Made by a program: the position numbers and the translations under genes. A stretch of DNA of 22,287 nucleotides. Source: an uncultured Pseudomonas sp. GTDB lineage: Bacteria > Pseudomonadota > Gammaproteobacteria > Pseudomonadales > Pseudomonadaceae. A model generated the notes under the pieces. The model made no database searches and was not told the origin of the DNA. It saw nothing but the letters and a program-made list of their open reading frames with translations. Positions within the stretch are counted from its first letter, which is position 1; the number at the start of each line of letters is the position of its first letter. Where the stretch lies: contig NZ_CAMPHV010000066.1 of assembly GCF_946886105.1 (NCBI RefSeq), positions 1-22,287 of the forward strand. Direction: 5' to 3'. This document shows positions 14,139-22,287 of the stretch, piece by piece.

Positions 14139-15110
14139 ATGAAAGGCAAATCCTTGGCATGGACCCTGTCTGTCGCACTCGCGGGTATCACCCTGGGCGG
14201 CGCGGTACAGGCCGAAGAAAAATTCGTGACCATCGGTACCGGCGGGCAAACCGGCGTGTACTACGTTGCGGGTCAATCCATCTGCCGTTTCGTCAATCGC
14301 GGCTCGGCTGAACATGGTATCAAGTGCAACGCCCCGGCCAGCGGCGGCGGTGTGGCCAACGTCAACGGTCTGCGTAGCGGCGAATTCAACTTCGGCATCA
14401 TGCAGTCCGACCACCAGTACAAGGCACTCAAGGGCGCGGCGCCGTTCGAGGCCGAAGGCGCGATGGACGACCTGCGCGCCGTGTTCTCCCTGCAAAGCGA
14501 AGTCTTCACCGTGCTCGCCCGTCGCGATGCCAAGATCGCCAGCTTCGACGACCTCAAAGGCAAGCGCGTCAACATCGGCAACCCCGGTTCCGGCCAGCGC
14601 GACACCCTCGAAGAAATCATGCGCGTGAAAGGCTGGGACAAGTCGGTATTCGCCCTGTCCTCCGAGCTCAAGCCGGCCGAGCAGGCTTCCGCCCTGGGCG
14701 ACAACAATATCGATGCGATGACCTACTTCGTCGGCCATCCCAACGGCGCCATCCAGGAAGCCACCACCACTACCGACGCGGTGCTGGTGCCGGTAACCGG
14801 CGCGGACATCGACAAGCTGCTGGCGGAAAAAACCTACTACACCAAGACCGAAATCCCCGGCGGCCTTTACAAGGGCAACGACGCCGCGACCCCGTCGATC
14901 GGCGGCAAGGCCGTGCTCTCGACCTCCGCCAAAGCCAGCCCGGAAGTGGTCTATCAGCTGGTCAAATCGGTATTCGACAACCTCGACCGTTTCAAGCGCC
15001 TGCACCCGTCTTTCGCCGACCTCAAGGCGGAAGACATGATCAAAGTCGGCCTGACCGCGCCGCTGCATGAAGGCGCCGTTCGCTACTACAAGGAACGTGG
15101 CTGGATGTAA
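14139..15110 (+). CDS. TAXI-family TRAP transporter substrate-binding protein
   Basis: Periplasmic solute receptor of 323 residues. A signal peptide covers 1-25 (cleavage after AVQA). The TAXI signature TIGTGGQTGVYYVAGQSICR starts at residue 31, with the SGGGVANVNGLRSGEFNFGIMQSD segment next, and GKRVNIGNPGSGQRDTLEEI near 145. It captures a carboxylate-type solute (glutamate or a similar acid in studied members) and delivers it to a TRAP permease, the fused gene that begins about 200 bp downstream. AAGGA precedes the ATG by 9 bases. A 66-bp inverted repeat between receptor and permease may favour higher receptor levels. Confidence 0.93.
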   Translation: MKGKSLAWTLSVALAGITLGGAVQAEEKFVTIGTGGQTGVYYVAGQSICRFVNRGSAEHGIKCNAPASGGGVANVNGLRSGEFNFGIMQSDHQYKALKGAAPFEAEGAMDDLRAVFSLQSEVFTVLARRDAKIASFDDLKGKRVNIGNPGSGQRDTLEEIMRVKGWDKSVFALSSELKPAEQASALGDNNIDAMTYFVGHPNGAIQEATTTTDAVLVPVTGADIDKLLAEKTYYTKTEIPGGLYKGNDAATPSIGGKAVLSTSAKASPEVVYQLVKSVFDNLDRFKRLHPSFADLKAEDMIKVGLTAPLHEGAVRYYKERGWM

Positions 15111-15120
15111 GCCTTATCCC

Positions 15121-15186
15121 GTAGCCCGGATGCAATCCGGGGAGGCTTTGTAGACGCCATATTTCCCCGGATTTCATCCGGGCTAC
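15121..15186. repeat. GTAGCCCGGATG inverted repeat between TRAP genes
   Basis: Arms of 23 bp at 15121-15143 (GTAGCCCGGATGCAATCCGG then GGA) and 15164-15186 match with one mismatch around a 20-base loop. This GTAGCCCGGATGnAATCCGGG motif is a common dispersed repeat of gammaproteobacteria. Its place 10 bp after the receptor stop recalls intercistronic REPs that stabilise the upstream mRNA. It could also act as a partial terminator. Confidence 0.85.
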
Positions 15187-15306
15187 GCAAGTGCTGAATC
15201 GGGCGGACGAACCCTTATATCCGCCTCGCCTATGCTTGAAACCAGCCCGCGTGTCGCAAGGCCGCGGGTTTTGCCGTTTCCCGACTATTCGAATGCAGGT
15301 CTCTCC

Positions 15307-17880
<2,574 letters not shown>

Positions 17881-17916
17881 AACGCTGTTCCAATCGCTCT
17901 CGTTTTGCAGACCCAC

Positions 17917-17934
17917 TGCGCAATTAGTTGCGCA
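17917..17934. repeat. TGCGCAA-TTAG-TTGCGCA hairpin
   Basis: A perfect 7-bp stem (TGCGCAA at 17917-17923, TTGCGCA at 17928-17934) with a four-base loop, 36 bp past the TRAP permease stop and followed by TTAAAAT. The same heptamer recurs in the palindrome at 18000-18039. Confidence 0.7.
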
Positions 17935-17940
17935 TTAAAA

Positions 17941-17970
17941 TGTGGATAAGCCTGTGGATACATTTGCACA
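17941..17970. promoter_or_regulatory. Cluster of three DnaA-box-like 9-mers
   Basis: TGTGGATAA (17941-17949) is the exact complement of the consensus DnaA box TTATCCACA. TGTGGATAC (17953-17961) differs at one position, and ATTTGCACA (17962-17970) fits TTWTNCACA at eight of nine on the opposite strand. Three such sites in 30 bp, next to an AT-rich stretch (18040-18120), suggest DnaA binding, perhaps titration or promoter control. No replication gene is nearby. Confidence 0.45.
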
Positions 17971-17999
17971 GGCTAGGCCACTAAGGTCTTCTAGACGGG

Positions 18000-18046
18000 T
18001 GCGCAACTTCTTGCGCAGCGCTGCGCAGGAAGTTGCGCATCTTTTT
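18000..18046 (+). terminator. Near-perfect 40-bp palindrome with T-tract, likely terminator of the TRAP unit
   Basis: Positions 18000-18019 (TGCGCAACTTCTTGCGCAGC) pair with 18020-18039 with a single T-G mismatch, which would be a U-G wobble in RNA. TCTTTTT follows directly on the plus strand. It lies 120 bp past the permease stop. The absence of a loop and the internal TTGCGCA/TGCGCAG units make it unlike an ordinary terminator; it could also cruciform or bind a dimeric protein. Confidence 0.6.
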
Positions 18047-18123
18047 GTGATTTGGCGCACTTAGTGACTTTAGTGTAGTTAATGGTCACGCTAACTGATT
18101 GTTTTGATTGATATTTATAAGTA

Positions 18124-18139
18124 TGGCACGCTATTGGCT
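18124..18139 (+). promoter_or_regulatory. Sigma-54 (RpoN) promoter of hcp
   Basis: TGGCACGCTATTGGCT matches the consensus TGGCACR-N4-TTGCW at every fixed position except one T, with the -24 GG and -12 GC at the right spacing. Transcription would start near 18150, 46 bp ahead of the hcp ATG. The leader contains GGATC-N6-GATCC (18155-18170). AT-rich DNA upstream (18061-18120), including GTGAC-N16-GTCAC (18064-18089), could hold enhancer-binding-protein sites. RpoN control of T6SS hcp genes is established in Pseudomonas and Vibrio. Confidence 0.75.
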
Positions 18140-18195
18140 TTCTCCTGGGCTCCCGGATCGCTTCAGATCCATGACCCAAGGCAAGGAAAGCACTC

Positions 18196-18714
18196 ATGCC
18201 AACACCCGCGTATCTGTCCCTCGAAGGCACCAAACAAGGCCTGATCACCGCCGGCACCTTCACCGAGGACTCGGTCGGTAACATCTTCCAGGAAGGTCAT
18301 GAAGACCAGATCCTGGTTCAAGCCTTCAACCACCAGGTCATCATCCCGCGCGATCCGCAGTCCGGTCAGCCGACTGGCCAGCGCGTGCACAAGCCGCTGA
18401 TGATCACCAAGGTCTTCGACAAGTCCTCGCCGCTGATCTTCAACTCCCTGACCTCCGGTGAGCGTCTGAGCAAGTGTCGTCTGGAGTGGTACCGCACTTC
18501 CTCCACCGGTACTCAAGAGCACTACTTCACCATCGAGCTGGAAGATGCCGTGATCGTCGACGTGCAGTCGCGCATGCCGAACTGCCAAGACCCAGGCCTG
18601 GCGCACTTCACCCACCTGGAAGACGTGTACTTCACCTACCGCAAAATCGTTTGGACCCACGAAGTCTCCGGTACTTCCGGCTCCGACGACTGGCGTACCC
18701 CGATCTCCGCCTAA
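18196..18714 (+). CDS. hcp: Hcp, type VI secretion tube protein (Hcp2 type)
   Basis: T6SS inner-tube protein of 172 residues, which stacks as hexameric rings and is expelled with VgrG. The sequence begins MPTPAYLSLEGTKQGLITAG and continues with EDQILVQAFNHQVIIPRD, then ends with TYRKIVWTHEVSGTSGSDDW; these segments match the near-identical P. aeruginosa HcpA/B/C proteins from memory. The full length is normal for the family. There is no signal peptide, as expected. AAGGAAAG precedes the ATG. It is not surrounded by tss structural genes, so this is an orphan island served by a T6SS elsewhere in the genome. The gene is followed by a hairpin and, 228 bp on, by vgrG. Confidence 0.97.
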   Translation: MPTPAYLSLEGTKQGLITAGTFTEDSVGNIFQEGHEDQILVQAFNHQVIIPRDPQSGQPTGQRVHKPLMITKVFDKSSPLIFNSLTSGERLSKCRLEWYRTSSTGTQEHYFTIELEDAVIVDVQSRMPNCQDPGLAHFTHLEDVYFTYRKIVWTHEVSGTSGSDDWRTPISA

Positions 18715-18743
18715 GAACTGGCTGAGTTCGCGCTATACCGCTT

Positions 18744-18765
18744 CGGCCAGGCATCGTCCTGGCCG
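18744..18765 (+). terminator. Hairpin after hcp
   Basis: CGGCCAGG (18744-18751) and CCTGGCCG (18758-18765) form a perfect 8-bp stem with a six-base loop, 30 bp after the hcp stop. TTGCGTTT follows, a weak T-tract. It could reduce read-through into vgrG and so give more Hcp than VgrG. Confidence 0.6.
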
Positions 18766-18802
18766 TTGCGTTTCAGTTCTGGCACCTACGCGCGCGAGCC
18801 CC

Positions 18803-18834
18803 GTAGGGTGTGACATGGCGCAGCCTTGTCCACC
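18803..18834. repeat. Single GTAGGGTG-type repeat half
   Basis: GTAGGGTG (18803-18810) is followed by a small hairpin, GACATGGC-GCA-GCCTTGTC (18812-18830), with one mismatch. It resembles one arm of the GTAGGGTGGA.. Pseudomonas repeats; no matching second arm was found nearby, so it may be a decayed copy. It lies between hcp and vgrG. Confidence 0.5.
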
Positions 18835-18942
18835 ATGGCATTTCATACGTCAGGCGATAAACGTCGAATACGACCGGTTATCCGCTCGATGTGCTCGTAA
18901 AATTGCTGGCTCATTCATGGATCGAAAGAAGAGGAACAACGA

Positions 18943-21033
18943 ATGTTCGCCCCTGCCAACCAGACCCATTTCAGCCTGAGCATCGAAGGCGTCAGCCACG
19001 ATCTGCAGGTCCTCGAATTCAGCGGCCGCGAGGCGATCAGCCAGCCATTCGCGTTCGAGTTGGAACTGGTCAGCGAACGTCCCGACCTCGATCTGGAAAG
19101 CCTGTTGCACCAGTCGGCATTCCTGGCGTTATCGCAAGCCGGCAACGGCATCCACGGGCAGATCTACCGCATCGCCCAGGGCGAATCCGGCAAACGCCTG
19201 ACCCGCTACCACCTGACCCTGCGCCCGCAGCTGGCCTACCTGGCGCACCGCACCAATCAACGGATCTTCCAGCACCTGACGGTGGAGAAGATCATCGGCC
19301 AAGTGCTCGAAGAGCACGGCATCCAGGCCAACGCCTACCAATTCCAACTCGGCTCGATCTACCCCGAGCGCGAGTACTGCGTGCAGTACGACGAAAGCGA
19401 CCTGCACTTCGTTCAGCGCCTGTGCGAAGAGGAAGGGATTCACTACCACTTCCAGCACAGCGACCAAGGCCATGTACTGGTCTTCGGCGACGACCAAACG
19501 CCGTTCCCCAAACTCGCCCCCACCGCCTACCAGCAGGACAGCGGCCTGGTCGCCGACAAGCCGGTGATCAAACGCTTCGGCGTGCGTGTGGAAACCCGCA
19601 CCAGCCGGGTGACCCGCCGCGACTACGACTTCGAAAAGCCCAAGCTGCTGATGGAGGCCGAGGCCAAGAGCGAATTCGTCCCGGATCTGGAGGATTACGA
19701 CTACCCCGGCCGTTTCGTCGAGCGCGAGCGCGGCAAGCACCTTAGCCAGCGCGCTCTCGAACGCCACCGTCACGACTTCGAACTGGCCCAGGGCGAAAGC
19801 GATCAGACGCTATTGGTATCGGGGCATTTCCTCGCCTTCACCGACCACCCGCGCCCCAGCTGGAACGACCTCTGGCTGCTGACCGAAATCCACCACGAAG
19901 GCAAACAGCCGCAGGTGTTGGAAGAGTCGGTGACCGAGCACAGCGAAGCCGGCGGCGGCTTCCAGCAGGGCTACCGCAACCACTTCACCGCCACCCCCTG
20001 GACGGTGCCTTACCGCCCCAGCCTCGACCATCCGAAACCACGCATCCTCGGCAGCCAGAGCGCCGTGGTCACCGGTCCCGCCGGCGAAGAAATCCACTGC
20101 GATGAATACGGCCGGGTCAAAGTGCAATTTTTCTGGGACCGCGAGGGCCAGGCCGACGACAAGACCAGCTGCTGGCTGCGTGTGAGCTCAAGCTGGGCCG
20201 GCGACCGCTACGGCGCCATCGCCATCCCGCGTATCGGCATGGAAGTGCTGGTGACCTTCCTCGAAGGCGATCCCGACCAACCCCTGGTCACCGGCTGCCT
20301 GTACCACAAGGAACACGTCGTCCCCTACGACCTGCCGGCGAACAAGACCCGCACGGTATTCAAGACCCTCAGCAGCCCCGGCGGTGGCGGCTACAACGAA
20401 ATACGCATCGAGGACAAAAAGGGCGAGGAACAGATCTACATCCACGCCGAGCGCGACTGGGACGAGAACATCGAGCACGACCAAAAGATCCGCATCGGCC
20501 ACGAACGCCACGACACCGTCGAAGCCAACAGCTACAGCGAATTCAAAGCCGAAGAACACCGCACCACCCATCTGGATCGCAAAAGCGAAATCAAAGCCAA
20601 CGACCACCTGACCATCGGCAACAACCAGCACATCAAGATCGGCACCGGCCAATTCATCAACGCCGGCAGCGAGATTCATTTATCCAGCGGCCAGAAAGTC
20701 GTCCTCGAAGCCGGCAGCGAACTGACCTTCAAAGCCGCCGGCAGCTTTATCAAGCTCGACGGCAGCGGCATCACCATGGTCGGGCCGATTATCAAGTTCA
20801 ACTCCGGCGGTGGGCCGGGAAGTGGGTCGGGGGCGGCGCCGGTATTGCCGATCATCCCCAAGCCTGCTGATACCGCACCGACCGGCGAAAAAACCGGTAA
20901 GGCCAATATCAACCCGCTGCTGCCACTGGCGAGCCTGGGCGAACTAGGGCCACAACAACTGATTGTCGATGTATGGGGCGACCCTGCCTTGGGTGGTCAA
21001 GTACAACTGCTCGACCCGGAAGGTGACGCATGA
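18943..21033 (+). CDS. vgrG: VgrG, type VI secretion spike protein with C-terminal extension
   Basis: T6SS spike trimer subunit of 696 residues. A gp27-like hub occupies about 1-360 (opening FSLSIEGVSHDLQVLEFSGR; YCVQYDESDLHFVQRLCEEEG near 145). The gp5 OB fold is at about 370-465 (CDEYGRVKVQFFWDREG; RVSSSWAGDRYGAIAIPRIG; EGDPDQPLVTGCLYH). The beta-helical needle is at about 480-617 (short repeats such as HLTIGNNQHIKIGTGQFI). Residues 618-645 are a flexible Gly/Ser/Pro/Ala linker, and 646-696 an extension (NINPLLPLASLGELGPQQ and onward) with no enzymatic motif, probably an effector-docking element. GAGG lies before the ATG. The stop overlaps the next gene as ATGA. Confidence 0.96.
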   Translation: MFAPANQTHFSLSIEGVSHDLQVLEFSGREAISQPFAFELELVSERPDLDLESLLHQSAFLALSQAGNGIHGQIYRIAQGESGKRLTRYHLTLRPQLAYLAHRTNQRIFQHLTVEKIIGQVLEEHGIQANAYQFQLGSIYPEREYCVQYDESDLHFVQRLCEEEGIHYHFQHSDQGHVLVFGDDQTPFPKLAPTAYQQDSGLVADKPVIKRFGVRVETRTSRVTRRDYDFEKPKLLMEAEAKSEFVPDLEDYDYPGRFVERERGKHLSQRALERHRHDFELAQGESDQTLLVSGHFLAFTDHPRPSWNDLWLLTEIHHEGKQPQVLEESVTEHSEAGGGFQQGYRNHFTATPWTVPYRPSLDHPKPRILGSQSAVVTGPAGEEIHCDEYGRVKVQFFWDREGQADDKTSCWLRVSSSWAGDRYGAIAIPRIGMEVLVTFLEGDPDQPLVTGCLYHKEHVVPYDLPANKTRTVFKTLSSPGGGGYNEIRIEDKKGEEQIYIHAERDWDENIEHDQKIRIGHERHDTVEANSYSEFKAEEHRTTHLDRKSEIKANDHLTIGNNQHIKIGTGQFINAGSEIHLSSGQKVVLEAGSELTFKAAGSFIKLDGSGITMVGPIIKFNSGGGPGSGSGAAPVLPIIPKPADTAPTGEKTGKANINPLLPLASLGELGPQQLIVDVWGDPALGGQVQLLDPEGDA

Positions 21034-22287
21034 GCGAGCTAAAGGATCAGCCCATCAAGCAGGGCACCCGCAAACGCGCTGAATACGACAATGCCCGCCG
21101 TGCGCGGCTGGCGCTGAATATCGGGCGCAGCGACGGTGGCGAGCTGCAGATCCCCGTCGAAGTGGATATGCGCAGCAATGAGGAAGAAGAAAATATTCAG
21201 CAGAATACCTTCCTCGCCGTCATGCCCATGGGGCGCCTGCCAGGTTATGAGAAATACGATGAGACGCCTAAAGGCGGACTGCTGCGCCCTGGTCGCCTTT
21301 ATGTATTCCGCCAAGGCAAACTCTGGCGCGAGCTGGAAAGTGACGGCCAGGGTCAGTTTTTCGAGGTGGACGTCGCACACTGGCGTAAAACCGCAGAGAG
21401 CGGCGGCAATGCGGATCAGCGCATACCTGTCGGTGCCAAGCAGTATCTGATTCTTGTGCCCATGCTGTTGCAAGGGCGTTTTGTCGGTGATCAGCTCGCC
21501 ATGGCCTATAGCGAACTGCCTTGGACATGGGAGTACATCCAGTGGCTGGAGGCCAGCTCCGGGCGCATCAAGCAACGTTGCCAGAGCATAGCGCCCGCCT
21601 GGGCCGCCGCGGTCGTAGGGCCTGAGCAATGGAAAGCCACCCAGACGATGCCTGTCATCCCGATCACGCGCATCAGCAAAGGCATGTGCGCCCGCGAACT
21701 GCACCTTGAAACCTTGCTCGAAGACCCCCTGCTATTCAATTCCGGCCTCACGGAGTTGCCCGCTACCTCTTTGGTTAAGCAGCTCGAGCAGCGGCAAAAG
21801 GAGTTGGCTGGCCATATGCGCACTACGCCACCCGATCCTCTGCCCGTACTGCCAGCAATCAAAGACCTGCTCAATGAATACAAGTTGCGCGACTATCCGC
21901 AGCTGGTTGGGGTAATGCTCGATGACCCCGTCTTCGCCCTGCGCCATGCGCTAGCTCAATCACGGCTATGCGCCGAACTGCTGCAAACCCTCAACGCCCT
22001 GGTGCCGCACCAACCCTTCGGTCGTTACGCCGAGCTGCTCTACCAGGAGGCCATGCCCGCCAATGGCCCTCTAGAAGAGTTCAAGCGCCATATCGATCTT
22101 GCAGCGCTAAAGAAAGCCACCTTGCATGCCGAGCGCGAGCAGGCCCGCGAGCAGCTCTATCGCCAGCAGGAACGCATGCTCAGGTTGGTCGAGCGATTGC
22201 CCGCAGTGTGGAACGACTTTTACCATAGCCGCGACGAACGTCTGTTGGAGCCCTATGCCCAACTGGCCGAACTGCTGGAAGTGCTCA
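21030..22287 (+). CDS. T6SS effector, MIX/VasX-like N-terminal region (3' end beyond window)
   Basis: Open frame of at least 419 codons with no stop before the window end; starts at an ATGA overlap with vgrG. The N-terminal region contains a segment fitting the MIX effector marker (h-R-x-G-h-h-Y): LLRPGRLYVFRQGKLWREL at residues 84-102. It is followed by PVGAKQYLILVPMLLQGRFVG near 145. The order of these segments is that of VasX-type toxins, which carry a pore-forming C-terminal half. Residues about 360-390 are a charged helical, probably coiled-coil stretch (ALKKATLHAEREQAREQL). No signal peptide. Position directly after vgrG implies delivery on this spike. Codon use has more A/T-ending codons (TCT, ACT, GTA, CTA) than vgrG. 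The toxic domain and immunity gene are not in the window. Confidence 0.82.
   Translation, partial: MSELKDQPIKQGTRKRAEYDNARRARLALNIGRSDGGELQIPVEVDMRSNEEEENIQQNTFLAVMPMGRLPGYEKYDETPKGGLLRPGRLYVFRQGKLWRELESDGQGQFFEVDVAHWRKTAESGGNADQRIPVGAKQYLILVPMLLQGRFVGDQLAMAYSELPWTWEYIQWLEASSGRIKQRCQSIAPAWAAAVVGPEQWKATQTMPVIPITRISKGMCARELHLETLLEDPLLFNSGLTELPATSLVKQLEQRQKELAGHMRTTPPDPLPVLPAIKDLLNEYKLRDYPQLVGVMLDDPVFALRHALAQSRLCAELLQTLNALVPHQPFGRYAELLYQEAMPANGPLEEFKRHIDLAALKKATLHAEREQAREQLYRQQERMLRLVERLPAVWNDFYHSRDERLLEPYAQLAELLEVL

Noticed and set aside
14067..15068. A 333-codon minus-strand frame over the TAXI receptor
   Set aside because: Shadow of a gene with a signal peptide and family signature.
17881..18195. 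Replication origin
   Set aside because: DnaA-box-like sites and AT-rich DNA are present, but no dnaA, dnaN, parAB or gidA gene is near and the boxes are too few.
18891..18907. A second sigma-54 promoter in front of vgrG (TTGCT at 18903-18907)
   Set aside because: The -12-like TTGCT is present, but the positions that should hold the -24 GG read CT.

Overview
The window is GC-rich, densely coded chromosomal DNA from a Pseudomonas species. The evidence is a chromosomal OXA-50-type class D beta-lactamase behind a hydrolase gene (the poxAB arrangement of P. aeruginosa), an orphan hcp-vgrG island with a protein sequence very close to the P. aeruginosa Hcp2 type, Pseudomonas REP elements, and several families typical of that genus. 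Sequence differences and gene order suggest a relative of P. aeruginosa rather than that species; this is an inference without database comparison.

Layout. (1) 83-2154: poxA-poxB operon facing a small DUF3301 membrane protein. (2) 2277-6243: an amine-catabolism module. A glutamine-synthetase-like gamma-glutamylation enzyme and a class III aminotransferase lie on the minus strand, divergent from a GntR/FCD regulator. Two identical palindromes bracket a good minus-strand promoter, and a 19-codon leader ORF with a strong ribosome site precedes the regulator in the same frame. (3) 6348-12272: mostly conserved single genes: a double zinc-ribbon protein, an AraC regulator divergent from a fatty acid hydroxylase/flavin reductase operon, an acyl-CoA thioesterase, a secreted TPR protein, a SUKH protein and a Tim44-like membrane protein. 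(4) 12584-17880: a VOC protein divergent from a LysR regulator, then a TAXI-type TRAP transporter (binding protein plus fused permease) whose two genes are separated by a large inverted repeat. (5) 17881-22287: a structured non-coding region with DnaA-box-like sites, TGCGCAA hairpins and a near-perfect 40-bp palindrome, then a sigma-54 promoter driving an orphan type VI secretion (T6SS) cluster: hcp, vgrG and, overlapping vgrG by 4 bp, a large MIX-motif/VasX-like effector that runs off the window end.

How the genes fit together. The T6SS genes are the most notable system: Hcp forms the tube, VgrG the spike with a Gly/Pro linker and C-terminal extension, and the third gene is the likely cargo. 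Its toxic C-terminus and any immunity gene lie outside the window. The amine module looks self-regulated by GntR at the twin palindromes. Four or five intergenic inverted repeats, three of them beginning (G)TAGGGTG, are scattered between transcription units. No tRNA, rRNA, CRISPR array, transposase or integrase was seen.
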